Shown here: piece after piece, positions 26,465 to 35,118 of the stretch
Layout of the letters: every line of letters begins with the position of its first letter
Position numbering within the stretch: the stretch's first letter is position 1
Source: Maribacter aquimaris
GTDB lineage: Bacteria > Bacteroidota > Bacteroidia > Flavobacteriales > Flavobacteriaceae
DNA: 64,000 bases
Direction of reading: 5' to 3'
NCBI RefSeq assembly: GCF_014596745.1
Contig: NZ_JABTCF010000009.1
Coordinates: forward strand, 35,646 to 99,645
Notes under the pieces: generated by a model
The model's database searches: none
Seen by the model: only the letters and a program-made list of their open reading frames with translations
Told to the model about the DNA's origin: nothing
Made by a program: the position numbers and the translations under genes

Positions 26465-28153
26465 TTATTTTTCCTTATCAAAAGGCCAAGCCGTAATTCC
26501 ACCTTCCAGCACTTTTACCTTTGTATATCCATGGGCTTTCAATAGAACAGCCGCCTCATACCCCCGTAAGGATATTTTACAATACGTGATGATTTCCATA
26601 TTTTTATCTTGAGGCATTTCATCGAGTCGCATTCTCAAGGTCCCCAAGGGTATAAGGGTCTCACCCAAACCTAGGCGTGTTTGTTCATATTCATCCGGAC
26701 CACGTACATCCAATAAGAAAATATCCTCCTTATTATTTAATTTCTCCATTAAATCGACCCCGGAAATTCCCTCAAAAACACCATTCATCTTATTCTGTAA
26801 AATATGCGCAGAGGCTATACTATGGTCAATGGCCAAAGAAAACGGTGGTGCATAAGGAAGATCGGCATTTACCATATCCTCAACGTTTAAATTCCCTTTT
26901 ATGGCTGTAGCCCAAATGGCCAATTGTTTACTTACATCGCCCGGACCAATACATTGCGCCCCTAAGATCTTCCCTGAATCCTTTTCCGCAATAAGTTTGG
27001 TAATAAGCATTTTACCCTCCATAAACCCAGGTTTATCCGGACTCGCATTGATTACTTTCACAAAATCGAAACCAGCTTCCTTTGCCTTGGTTTCCGATAA
27101 ACCCGTAATACCGATTCCGTAATCGAACAATTTGCATATACCGGTTTGAATCGTACCTGGAAAGGAGGCCACATTCCCCTTGATCACATTTTCCCCTGCG
27201 ACACGTCCTTCAAGATTGGCCAAGTCACCATAGGGTGCAAGGACATTCTTACCCGTTATGATATTCTTTATCTCACAACAATCCCCCACGGCATATATAT
27301 CGGGATCCGAGGTTTGCATGTATTCATTTACGGTAATACCCCCAAGGCTACCTATATCGAGGAGCGCTTCTTTGGCAAGTCCAATATTTGGGCGAACCCC
27401 AATGGCGACCACTGCCAATTCACAGGGGATTTCAGTTCCATTTTGAAGTTTTACGCCGGTAATTTTCCCGTTTTCCCCTTTAAATTCGGCTACTCCATTT
27501 TTGGTAATAACGTTAGCTTTGGTTTTTAGATAATTCTGGACAAGTTTGGCCATTTTCCAATCCAGAAAAGTCAATAATTGCGGTAGAAGTTCAACCATGG
27601 TCAACTCAATTCCCGCCAAATGAAGTGCTTCAAGGGTTTCGATGCCGATGAGTCCACCCCCAATAACCACTGCTTTTTTAATTTTGCCTTCATCCCTTAT
27701 TTTTCTCAAATAGTCAGCATCTTGCATGGATTGCAGGTTGGTGATACCGTCTAAATCCGAGCCGGGTATTGGAGGCATATTGGCAGTTGCCCCTGTGGAA
27801 ATAATCAACTTGTCATAGGATTGACTCCCTTTCTTTCCAGTCACCAAATCCGTGAATTCAACTTTTTTATGTTGCCTATCTATTCGGGTGACCTCAGTGT
27901 TCACTTTGGCTACAATACCTTTGGCATTCCAATAGAACTTAGGATCGCGGACCGCTCCGGCCGGTGTACATAGCAGTTTATTTCGGTCATCAAAAAAACC
28001 ACCTATGAAATATGGGAAGCCACATGAGGCCATAGAGAGATCCGGGCCTTTTTGAAACATGGTTATTTCGGCGAATTCATCCATGCGGCGAGCCTTTGCT
28101 GCCGCTTTAGGCCCCGCGGCGGAACCACCTATCACAATTATTTTTTTACTCAT
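26465..28153 (-). CDS. CoA-disulfide reductase/NADH oxidase-type flavoprotein fused to rhodanese
   Basis: The 562-residue protein starts with an FAD site (IIVIGGSAAGPKAAAKARR) and SMASCGFPYFIGG, where Cys44 matches the single active-site cysteine of CoA-disulfide reductases. A second Rossmann (KAVVIGGGLIGIETLEAL) binds NAD(P)H. The last 95 residues are a rhodanese domain (FLLDVRGPDEYEQTR) with CKISLRG as its CxxxxR loop (Cys525). This CoADR-RHD architecture acts on CoA persulfides or polysulfide. It is the last gene of the nine-gene operon and points to sulfane-sulfur chemistry. The exact substrate is inferred. Confidence 0.88.
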   Translation of the reverse strand: MSKKIIVIGGSAAGPKAAAKARRMDEFAEITMFQKGPDLSMASCGFPYFIGGFFDDRNKLLCTPAGAVRDPKFYWNAKGIVAKVNTEVTRIDRQHKKVEFTDLVTGKKGSQSYDKLIISTGATANMPPIPGSDLDGITNLQSMQDADYLRKIRDEGKIKKAVVIGGGLIGIETLEALHLAGIELTMVELLPQLLTFLDWKMAKLVQNYLKTKANVITKNGVAEFKGENGKITGVKLQNGTEIPCELAVVAIGVRPNIGLAKEALLDIGSLGGITVNEYMQTSDPDIYAVGDCCEIKNIITGKNVLAPYGDLANLEGRVAGENVIKGNVASFPGTIQTGICKLFDYGIGITGLSETKAKEAGFDFVKVINASPDKPGFMEGKMLITKLIAEKDSGKILGAQCIGPGDVSKQLAIWATAIKGNLNVEDMVNADLPYAPPFSLAIDHSIASAHILQNKMNGVFEGISGVDLMEKLNNKEDIFLLDVRGPDEYEQTRLGLGETLIPLGTLRMRLDEMPQDKNMEIITYCKISLRGYEAAVLLKAHGYTKVKVLEGGITAWPFDKEK

Positions 28154-28233
28154 TAGATCAACCTATTATGTTCACATTTTGTTTGAATACACTCCTTTCA
28201 ATTTATTTTTACACAATGAATTATCTTCCTTGC

Positions 28234-29016
28234 TTATAGTGTCAAAACCATACCGGTTTTAAGCTGGGAAATTGAAAAATCCTTGGAAAATGCCAGTAAG
28301 GCAGGCAGTTCCGTACAGTGGGAGGGAAAAACACTTTGGATATGCAACTTCTTAAAACACCGAATGGCCGCTTCTGTCTGCTTGTTGTCTTTTTTTAAAT
28401 GAAAACCACCAATGACGGTTTTTACATTATGTACCCCTGTTACTTGAATTGCATAATTAACTATGTTGCATATGCCCGCATGGGAACAACCGGTCACTAC
28501 ATGCAACACATCATCCTCTACTATGGCCAAAGCTGAATCATCAGGGACAAAATCAAGTGCTCCTTCCTCATTAATATGTTCGGACGTTTTAGCCTCAAAA
28601 TCGGTCAGTCGCGGTATTTCCCCTAGAAATATGATATGTTCATTTATCTTATATGGTTTTTTGGAAGTGATGACCTTGAACTTTTCTGACAGCTCTTCCT
28701 TGGACAATTGCAACCCTATCGCCGAATGGTCTTTTTTTCGATATCGTTTCATAAAGGAATCGGGATGGGTTATCAATGTTTTATTACCGATAAACCGAAG
28801 TCCATTTCCATGGTCCCAATGCCCATGACTAAGGACAATCGTATTGACCACCTTATCGACATCAATACCAAGTCGTTTCCCATTTTCTAAAAAAACATCG
28901 CTACTCCCTGTATCGAATAAAATGGTTTCCCCTTTAACCTCAATTAAATAAGACAGTCCGTGTTCAGCCAAAAAACCAGGTCCGGCAACATTCTCTGTCA
29001 AGACGGTGAGTTTCAT
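28234..29016 (-). CDS. MBL-fold hydrolase, dihydropterin-RFAP-synthase-like subgroup
   Basis: This 260-residue metallo-beta-lactamase-fold protein has HGHWDH at residues 64-69 (SHGHWDHGNGLRF), DTGSSDVF before it, and VTGCSHAGICNIVNYA, a signature of the group related to the archaeal RFAP/dihydropterin synthase (MptN-like annotations). Members are found mainly in anaerobes. The actual reaction is unknown. It lies 49 bp after ribA and 80 bp before the CoADR gene. Confidence 0.82.
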   Translation of the reverse strand: MKLTVLTENVAGPGFLAEHGLSYLIEVKGETILFDTGSSDVFLENGKRLGIDVDKVVNTIVLSHGHWDHGNGLRFIGNKTLITHPDSFMKRYRKKDHSAIGLQLSKEELSEKFKVITSKKPYKINEHIIFLGEIPRLTDFEAKTSEHINEEGALDFVPDDSALAIVEDDVLHVVTGCSHAGICNIVNYAIQVTGVHNVKTVIGGFHLKKDNKQTEAAIRCFKKLHIQSVFPSHCTELPALLAFSKDFSISQLKTGMVLTL

Positions 29017-29065
29017 ATTCCCTATTATTTTATTATGTCCTAACTCGTTTCACTAACGTGTCAAA

Positions 29066-29683
29066 TTAACTATGTTTCAAATGATTCAACAGATGGTTCA
29101 TTCTCCCCTGCTTGGTCGTTAAATAATCCACATTGAATTTATTTTGCTTTATTTCCAGTGGAATACGTTCTTCCACCGTAATTCCGGCCAATTCCATTCC
29201 TGATATCTTATCGGGATTATTGGTCATTAGCCGCACTTTACAAACCCCAAGTGCTTTCAAAATATCAGCCCCTATGGTATAGTTCCGCTCATCGGGCTTA
29301 AAGCCCAAATGTATATTGGCATCTACGGTGTCATACCCCTCTTGTTGTAGTTTGTAAGCCTTGATTTTATTCATTAACCCGATGCCCCTACCTTCTTGTT
29401 GCAGATAAACCAAAAGCCCTTTTCCTTCCGCTTCAATGCGTTGAAGGGCCATTTCCAACTGTTCTCCACAATCACATCGCAACGAACCGAACAAATCCCC
29501 TGTGGCACAGGCGGAATGTATGCGGGTCAGTATCGCTTCATTGGGGGTGAAATTACCTTTCACCAATGCGATATGCTCCTCATTGCTATCCTTTTCCAAA
29601 AAAGGGATGATTTCAAAATAACCATATTTCGTAGGGAGTCCCACTCTTTCACCTTGTTTGATCTTTCTATTATCAGCGCTCAT
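29066..29683 (-). CDS. ribA: GTP cyclohydrolase II, stand-alone
   Basis: The 205-residue protein has the zinc site CATGDLFGSLRCDCGEQL, YLQQEGRGIGLMNKIKAY, and LMTNNPDKISGM, all standard for GTP cyclohydrolase II, the first step of riboflavin synthesis. Flavobacteria usually carry a fused ribBA gene elsewhere, so this single-domain copy inside an accessory operon is probably a paralogue serving the cluster. That is inference; the main rib genes are outside this window. Confidence 0.92.
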   Translation of the reverse strand: MSADNRKIKQGERVGLPTKYGYFEIIPFLEKDSNEEHIALVKGNFTPNEAILTRIHSACATGDLFGSLRCDCGEQLEMALQRIEAEGKGLLVYLQQEGRGIGLMNKIKAYKLQQEGYDTVDANIHLGFKPDERNYTIGADILKALGVCKVRLMTNNPDKISGMELAGITVEERIPLEIKQNKFNVDYLTTKQGRMNHLLNHLKHS

Positions 29684-29730
29684 CTATTCCCTTTTTATTC
29701 CATTTCATTTTTTACACCCACCACCGTACC

Positions 29731-30618
29731 TTATTGAAGTACAACATCTTGACTTACTTTAATCTTATTCCAAATCTCCTGTATCTGTCCCGATATTATT
29801 GAAGTTGGATTGTACTCAATAATGGTTTTGCCCAAAGTCATTGATTTTACCATCTCAACATCGAAAGGAATCTTGGCCAACAGGTCTATATTTTCAAAAA
29901 TCAGATATTCCTCAATGTTCTTGGTCATGGTCAGGTTAATATCATATTTATTGATAACGGCATATGTGGGGATATTGAAAAGCCGAATCAATTCCACCAA
30001 CCGCTGGGCATCATTAAATCCCGATATCGTGGGCTCTATAATAACAAGCACGGCATTGCTTCCCGAAATTGAGGAAATGGTTGCACAGCCAATCCCTGGA
30101 GGGCCATCATTGATTATGTAATCCGATTGGGTGTTTTTAGCTATTTCCATAGCTTTTTTTCGTATCTGGCTTACCAATTTTCCTGAATTCTCTTCCCCCG
30201 GGCCCATCTCGGCATGCACAAAATCACCAAAGCGGGAAGTGGATACAAACCATTGATTGTTAGTGTTCTCCACTGCACTTATGGCTTCCTCTGGACATAC
30301 CCGTTCGCAAAGCCTACACCCTTCACATTGATAAGGATCGATGACCAAGGTACCCTCATTGTTATAATCAATAGCATCAAAACGACAATGATCCATACAA
30401 ATACCACAATTTGTACATTCCATTGAGTTGATCGAGGCCTTAGTACCACTACTAAAAGGAAATACTTCCTGTATATCTGGCTGAAAAATCAAATGGAGGT
30501 CCGCCGCATCCACATCATTATCGCAAAAAACGGCCTTCCCTGCTATGGAGGCTAGTGCCGCGGTAATTGAAGTTTTACCTGTACCCCCTTTACCACTTAA
30601 TACGGTTATTTCCTTCAT
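29731..30618 (-). CDS. MinD-superfamily ATPase with 2x[4Fe-4S] insert (second copy)
   Basis: This 295-residue P-loop ATPase has the deviant Walker A LSGKGGTGKTS (residues 8-17) and a ferredoxin insert: CTNCGICMDHC (68-78) and CEGCRLCERVCP (98-109), enough for two [4Fe-4S] clusters. This is the architecture of the paired MinD ATPases found beside orange-protein (ORP) genes in sulfate reducers and of other Mrp-like carriers. Its start overlaps the upstream paralogue by 29 bp, so they are translated together and probably form a heterodimer. Confidence 0.88.
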   Translation of the reverse strand: MKEITVLSGKGGTGKTSITAALASIAGKAVFCDNDVDAADLHLIFQPDIQEVFPFSSGTKASINSMECTNCGICMDHCRFDAIDYNNEGTLVIDPYQCEGCRLCERVCPEEAISAVENTNNQWFVSTSRFGDFVHAEMGPGEENSGKLVSQIRKKAMEIAKNTQSDYIINDGPPGIGCATISSISGSNAVLVIIEPTISGFNDAQRLVELIRLFNIPTYAVINKYDINLTMTKNIEEYLIFENIDLLAKIPFDVEMVKSMTLGKTIIEYNPTSIISGQIQEIWNKIKVSQDVVLQ

Positions 30619-31489
30619 GATGCGTTATTTTTTGATTCAGTACGTCGAGTATTTCCGTATAACTTTGGTGAATAGCATCCGGAATAATCCCTGTTATTTC
30701 CCCTACTGCATAGAGACTTGCATATTCTTTATCAAAGGGTATTTTCCCCAATACTTCAATGCGTTCTTTATCCAAATAATCATAAATAGCATTGTCTCCC
30801 AACCCTACTTTATTAATTACCACACCGAATTCCAATCCCAATTCCCTAACCAAGGCAACCATTAATTTTAAATCGTGCAGACCGAACAGAGTGGGCTCGG
30901 CAACCAATATTAAGTAATTGACATCATGAATGGTCTCTACCACTGGACAACTGGTACCTGGAGGGGCATCATAGATTATGATATCGTTTATACCCGGAAT
31001 GGCTTTCTTGAGTTCCCGGATGAGCATGGTCTGCATCGTAGAACCTATCTTTAATTTACCTTCCACCAACCCATTATTTTCATCGGTTTTGTAAAAATTC
31101 AACGTACCGATGGGTTTAGGGTGCTCTGTAATGGCCCCATCCTCACAAGCTACTGAACAGGCTCCGCAGGAATGACACAAACTAGGGTTTATCTCAGCAA
31201 AAGGAACTGGCGGTAAGACCACGATTGCATTGAACTCACAGTACTCCACACACTTTCTGCAAAAAGTACATTTTTCACTATCAATAACAGGAACCATTTG
31301 CGACACTTCCTGTACATCAACAACTTCTGCATCACAGAAGAATAAGGCATCATTAGGCTCCTCAACATCGCAATCCACCAGTTGCACCTTTTTTCCACGA
31401 AGCTCATTGAAGCCCTTAAAAAGATTTACGGAAACCGTCGTTTTACCGGTACCACCTTTACCACTTGCTATGGCAATTTTATAGGACAT
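30590..31489 (-). CDS. MinD-superfamily ATPase with 2x[4Fe-4S] insert (first copy)
   Basis: The 299-residue paralogue of the next gene has Walker A ASGKGGTGKTT (8-18), then CTFCRKCVEYC (74-84) and CHSCGACSVAC (105-115). A later IIIYDAPPGTSCPV corresponds to the Walker B/switch region of Mrp-type ATPases. Two such proteins side by side recall the DVU2103/2104-type ORP complex genes. The likely role is ATP-dependent assembly or transfer of a metal-sulfur cluster. Confidence 0.88.
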   Translation of the reverse strand: MSYKIAIASGKGGTGKTTVSVNLFKGFNELRGKKVQLVDCDVEEPNDALFFCDAEVVDVQEVSQMVPVIDSEKCTFCRKCVEYCEFNAIVVLPPVPFAEINPSLCHSCGACSVACEDGAITEHPKPIGTLNFYKTDENNGLVEGKLKIGSTMQTMLIRELKKAIPGINDIIIYDAPPGTSCPVVETIHDVNYLILVAEPTLFGLHDLKLMVALVRELGLEFGVVINKVGLGDNAIYDYLDKERIEVLGKIPFDKEYASLYAVGEITGIIPDAIHQSYTEILDVLNQKITHHEGNNRIKW

Positions 31490-31584
31490 ACTTTAAATGC
31501 TTATGGAAGTTCATCTGTTTTAAAAACCAGGGAGTTCATCACAAAATCCCTGGTGGTTACGCTTTGGGGTTGTAGTATTTACGA

Positions 31585-31950
31585 TCAGTGGCCACTACAG
31601 CCTTCCTCGTGTTCATGGTCACAATAATTGGCTGTAAGACTCAATGTATTGCCCATAAAACCCTGTACCAATTCGAAGGATGATTTTTGTGGTGCCCCGA
31701 CAAAAGCATTTACTCCTCTTTGATTGAATAAATCCAAGGCCATTTTCCCCATACCTCCGGTAATAATGTCGGTAACGCCCTTATCCGAAAGCCATTTAGG
31801 CAATACCCCAGGTTCGTGGGGTGGGGGTATTATTCTGTCTTGGGCAATAATTTGCCCATTTTCCTCGGTAAAAACCATAAAGAACTTGCAATGCCCAAAA
31901 TGAGCATCAAGCATTCCTTCCCCATCAACTGGTATTGCGATTTTTTTCAT
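31585..31950 (-). CDS. NifX/NafY-fold (orange-protein-like) metal-cluster protein
   Basis: The 121-residue protein follows the dinitrogenase FeMo-cofactor-binding fold: KKIAIPVDGEGMLDAHFGHCKFFMVFTEENGQI, then GVTDIITGGMGKMALDLFNQRGVNAFVG. ORP of Desulfovibrio, which holds a Mo-Cu cluster, has this fold. The tail CDHEHEEGCSGH is rich in Cys and His and may bind metal. No nif structural genes are present, so nitrogen fixation is not implied. Confidence 0.85.
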   Translation of the reverse strand: MKKIAIPVDGEGMLDAHFGHCKFFMVFTEENGQIIAQDRIIPPPHEPGVLPKWLSDKGVTDIITGGMGKMALDLFNQRGVNAFVGAPQKSSFELVQGFMGNTLSLTANYCDHEHEEGCSGH

Positions 31951-32055
31951 TGTTTACATTTTAATCCCCAAATTGTATTCAGGGTTTGGTTTATCGATTT
32001 ATTTTATTGTGATTGATTTATCACCGTATTCACTTTTTAAGGGATAAAAGGAAAA

Positions 32056-32289
32056 CTACCCTTCATTGTCGATCGAACTACTTTTATGCTGTCCGCATCC
32101 ACAGCCGCGACCTTGTCCTCTTCCGCGACCTTGTCCTCTTCCGTGTCCTTGTCCCCTTCCTGAGGTACTAAGACCATCTTCGGCCAAATTGTCGGCATCA
32201 TTGTTCCTGTTTTTGGAATTGCATTTCCCTAATCCCTTGCCCGTACGTGGACCTTGTCCCTGTGGGCCTTTTCTATTTAATCCTGACAT
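32056..32289 (-). CDS. DUF5320-like Gly/Arg/Gln-rich small protein
   Basis: The 77-residue protein opens MSGLNRKGPQGQGPRTGKGLGKC, as in DUF5320 proteins that accompany NifX-like genes in anaerobes. Its C-terminal half is a GRGQG/GHGRGQG repeat ending GCGCGQH, a possible metal site. Low complexity makes length uncertain but the frame is tight between neighbours (5 bp to the gene before). The function is unknown. Confidence 0.75.
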   Translation of the reverse strand: MSGLNRKGPQGQGPRTGKGLGKCNSKNRNNDADNLAEDGLSTSGRGQGHGRGQGRGRGQGRGCGCGQHKSSSIDNEG

Positions 32290-32294
32290 CGTTT

Positions 32295-32612
32295 TTACTT
32301 TGTTAATTTTTCAATAATCCCTTGGACGGTTATATCATTATCCTGAATAATGACCATTTGCACATTAAACTTGTCCAAAAGGTCTTTGGCCTTAGGACCA
32401 AAATCACCGGAAATGACTTTTTGGACATTCATGGAGACGATTTGTTCCGCGGCCATTGTGCCTGCCCCGTTGCTTGAATTGATATTCTTGTTCTTTATGA
32501 AAATGGTCTGCTTTGTTTCCTCATCAAAAACACAGAACCAAGCGGCCCTTCCAAATCTTTTGTCGAATTGGGCCAAATTATTCTCACCTGAAGATGTTAT
32601 TACTGTTTTCAT
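32295..32612 (-). CDS. NifX-fold metal-cluster-binding protein, second copy
   Basis: The 105-residue protein has the FeMo-co-binding fold: MKTVITSSGENNLAQFDKRFGRAAWFCVFDEETKQ, then VQKVISGDFGPKAKDLLDKFNVQMVI. It is shorter than the copy at 31585 and lacks its His/Cys tail. Two unlike NifX-fold proteins in one operon suggest either a heteromeric carrier or a scaffold/acceptor pair. Confidence 0.83.
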   Translation of the reverse strand: MKTVITSSGENNLAQFDKRFGRAAWFCVFDEETKQTIFIKNKNINSSNGAGTMAAEQIVSMNVQKVISGDFGPKAKDLLDKFNVQMVIIQDNDITVQGIIEKLTK

Positions 32613-32654
32613 CTATTTAAATTTTATTCACCTGAATATGAGGGTGATTTTATA

Positions 32655-33059
32655 TTATGTATTTAAAAGTTCAATTTGCTCCGATTTACACATCGGACAT
32701 TGATGTTCTTCTATGGTCTTCGGTATGGTAAACCTAGTTTGGCAATCATCACACACATACCAATGTTTATCCAACAGCGCATCCCCGTAAACGGTCTTGA
32801 TTTCAATGGCCTCGACAAAAGCCTTGGCGATCTTCCTTCTTGCCGTTTCATAAATCCTTGCAAAAGTCGGTCTTGATATTCCCATCAATTTCGAAGCTTC
32901 CAAGTGATTCATCAAATCATAATCAGCCAGTTTAATAGCTTCATACTCCTCATATAACAATTCTACGGAATCCTTGGTCCCCGTATGGGTTCCATAGGGC
33001 TTATATCCTTTAAAATTGGGTGGTGCGACTACTTTACGTAATGTTTTTGGTCTTGACAT
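32655..33059 (-). CDS. DUF134 helix-turn-helix regulator with zinc ribbon
   Basis: The 134-residue DUF134 protein has a sigma-region-4-like helix-turn-helix (YDLMNHLEASKLMGISRPTFARIYETARRKIAKAF) and a C-terminal zinc ribbon (YVCDDCQTRF ... CPMCKSEQ). DUF134 proteins occur next to NifX-like and DUF5320 genes and are thought to be DNA-binding. It is the first gene of the operon, and palindromic sites stand just upstream, so it may control its own cluster. Confidence 0.85.
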   Translation of the reverse strand: MSRPKTLRKVVAPPNFKGYKPYGTHTGTKDSVELLYEEYEAIKLADYDLMNHLEASKLMGISRPTFARIYETARRKIAKAFVEAIEIKTVYGDALLDKHWYVCDDCQTRFTIPKTIEEHQCPMCKSEQIELLNT

Positions 33060-33097
33060 ACTGTCAATTGGATTATTGATTCAAATTATTGACACAA

Positions 33098-33105
33098 CAA
33101 AAGTA
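33098..33105 (-). promoter_or_regulatory. -7 box of the ORP-like operon
   Basis: The minus strand reads TACTTTTG, an exact TAnnTTTG. No TTTG is found at the -33 position, where a palindrome lies instead, suggesting a regulated promoter. Confidence 0.5.
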
Positions 33106-33106
33106 A

Positions 33107-33150
33107 TGAGAATATTCTCATAATACCGAAAAAAATAAGAATATTATTGC
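33107..33150. promoter_or_regulatory. Putative operator: two AGAATATT boxes
   Basis: TGAGAATATTCTCA (33107-33120) is a perfect 14-bp palindrome that abuts the -7 box. A degenerate second copy, TAAGAATATTATTG, begins at 33136; the AGAATATT cores are 29 bp apart. The sites sit where a transcription factor would contact the promoter of the DUF134-led operon. Confidence 0.5.
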
Positions 33151-33408
33151 ATTCCTATTTTCCCACATGGGTGTCTGGCATTTTAAAAATCCATGGAACC
33201 GGAAGCATGGACAGGATTGATTTTGGAAATAGGGGTTTGTTTCACCAACAGCACCAAAACAACACCCTATTGATAAACAGGGGTTACCCTTGTTATTTGG
33301 CAGAATGGCACTTTAGGAATTCAAGCGTCCATTCGAGCATTACCGACAATATTATCCTCCTTGACTATGGTAAAAACATGAAGTATTGTATGGATAAACA
33401 TTTTCTGT
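33151..33408. other. Intergenic stretch without recognised gene
   Basis: Between the operator region and the stop of the serine hydrolase I see no convincing gene; the plus-strand frame here lacks any family pattern. No terminator with a clear T tail was found for the hydrolase gene. Confidence 0.5.
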
Positions 33409-34944
33409 TTATCGTTTATAGGGTTTTAATTCCTCAAAAAAGAAATCATCATTCGGTACGTCAAAATCAAAACCGAGTACCTTTAAATTATTGTCGGTCC
33501 TTAATTTGATGGTACCAAAACCAAACCATGCCTGGGGGTGGTCCCAATGTATTTCCCAGACATCATAATGCCAATGGGTGAGTTTTGCGGACAATAAGGG
33601 ATGATCATCAAAGACCAATCCCAACTCCCCATTGTTTTCTTCAATACTGATCTTGCCACATAAATCAGAAATGTAATCCCCTACCATTTTATCTAACGCT
33701 ACGGAAGGTTTGGTGTCAAGGACCCTTTTTGCCTTACGGTCGGCAATACGGGTATCGGAGGCTGCATGTTTATTGGTCCTTTCCAGTAAGTCGGTAGACC
33801 AATCCTTGCCATTTTCGATACCTAAAAAGGTATCCAAGGCATAATAGGATGCCGCCATGATCGGACTTTTCACTCCGTTCGTTAATACAACCACGCCCAA
33901 ATTTTCATCAGGAATCAAATTAATGGCAGTGATAAATCCATCATATCCCCCAGTATGACCTACCCGCATTCTCCCATGATAATCGCTAAGGCCCCATCCC
34001 AGTCCGTAACCACTAAAATGCCTATCGAAGTCGTTATCGGAAGTATGGTCCACTTTAAAATTGTTGTGGGGTGTCCATACCATATTCCGGGTGGCCTTGG
34101 ACAAAAGGGTATCGCCGTTATGAACACCATTGTCCAAATTAAAGATCATCCATTTTGAAATATCCTCGACGCTCGAAATGAGTCCGCCAGTAGCCCCCAC
34201 ATTTTCCCAATCTACCCAAGGAATCACATAATTTTCATCATTCTTTCTGGCATGTGGTTGGGCATAGTTGCCCTTACTATCCAGATCTTTCAGGGAATAG
34301 ATGCTACGATCCATCCCTAGGGGTTCTAAAATGCGTTCTTTTACATTTTGCCCCCAACTTTTACCCGTTATGGTCTTAATGATTTCACCAGCCGTAATAT
34401 ACATTAGGTTGGAATACCCATAACCCGACCTAAATTCGTAGGCCTGTGGCACATATTGGATCCGTTCTATGATTTCTTTGGCTGTAAAGTTCGACTTATA
34501 CCAAATATTATCACCACTGAAAGTACCCAAACCCACACGATGGCTTAGAATATCCCGAATGGTGATATGTTCGCTCACCCAAGGATCGTACATGGCAAAA
34601 TAAGGCAAGTATTTTTTTACCTTATCATTCCAGTCCAATTTACCTTCCTGTACCAACATCCCTATAATGGCCGAGGTAAATGCCTTGGAGTTGGAAGCAA
34701 TGGCATACAGGGTCTTGGCATTGGGCTTTCCTTTCTTCCCTTTTTCCAAAACACCATAGTTCCCGGTAAAAATAAGATTCCCATCCTTTACCACACCTAT
34801 TGATGCTCCCGGCACATCCCAATCCTTGACCATTTTGGCAAAATAATTGTCAAGGGCCTTAAGATCTACTTGCTTTTCTTCCTGTCCTTGAATACCTATC
34901 GAAATAAACAAAGAGAAAATAAAGAGATAAATAAACTTTTTCAT
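33409..34944 (-). CDS. Beta-lactamase class C-like serine hydrolase
   Basis: The 511-residue exported protein has a signal peptide (FIYLFIFSLFISIGIQG). The active-site SxxK is Ser84-Lys87 in AIASNSKAF; YGYSN gives the YxN motif and GHTGGYDGF the third box. After the roughly 350-residue catalytic domain is a beta-rich C-terminal domain (residues 395-511) as in Pab87/DUF3471-type peptidases. It is probably a periplasmic D-amino-acid peptidase or esterase rather than a resistance enzyme. It is monocistronic by position. Confidence 0.85.
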   Translation of the reverse strand: MKKFIYLFIFSLFISIGIQGQEEKQVDLKALDNYFAKMVKDWDVPGASIGVVKDGNLIFTGNYGVLEKGKKGKPNAKTLYAIASNSKAFTSAIIGMLVQEGKLDWNDKVKKYLPYFAMYDPWVSEHITIRDILSHRVGLGTFSGDNIWYKSNFTAKEIIERIQYVPQAYEFRSGYGYSNLMYITAGEIIKTITGKSWGQNVKERILEPLGMDRSIYSLKDLDSKGNYAQPHARKNDENYVIPWVDWENVGATGGLISSVEDISKWMIFNLDNGVHNGDTLLSKATRNMVWTPHNNFKVDHTSDNDFDRHFSGYGLGWGLSDYHGRMRVGHTGGYDGFITAINLIPDENLGVVVLTNGVKSPIMAASYYALDTFLGIENGKDWSTDLLERTNKHAASDTRIADRKAKRVLDTKPSVALDKMVGDYISDLCGKISIEENNGELGLVFDDHPLLSAKLTHWHYDVWEIHWDHPQAWFGFGTIKLRTDNNLKVLGFDFDVPNDDFFFEELKPYKR

Positions 34945-35118
34945 GGTATAAAAATTTAGGTATTGTTATTATGGTGACCGCCCTATGGCCCACTACAAGG
35001 GTAAACCTATTCCAACCCTTTAAAGTTAACTTATTAGAACGAAATTGGGAACATAACAGAAAATAGGATGTATAGAAATAGATTATACTATTTTCCGTTT
35101 ACATAGATTTTACAAATA

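Noticed and set aside
32090..32160. Short tandem repeat considered as a CRISPR or VNTR
   Set aside because: It is the in-frame coding repeat of the GRGQG protein; there are no spacers.
31585..32612. Nitrogen-fixation locus because of NifX-like proteins
   Set aside because: No nifH, nifD, nifK, nifB or nifE is present; the neighbours (MinD ATPases, DUF134, DUF5320) fit an ORP-like cluster instead.
33147..33509. 120-residue plus-strand frame in the gap after the ORP-like operon
   Set aside because: It runs into the serine hydrolase gene antisense, has no family signature and no ribosome site.
33409..34944. Antibiotic-resistance class C beta-lactamase
   Set aside because: It has SxxK and YxN motifs but also a long C-terminal domain typical of peptidase/esterase relatives; no evidence for resistance.
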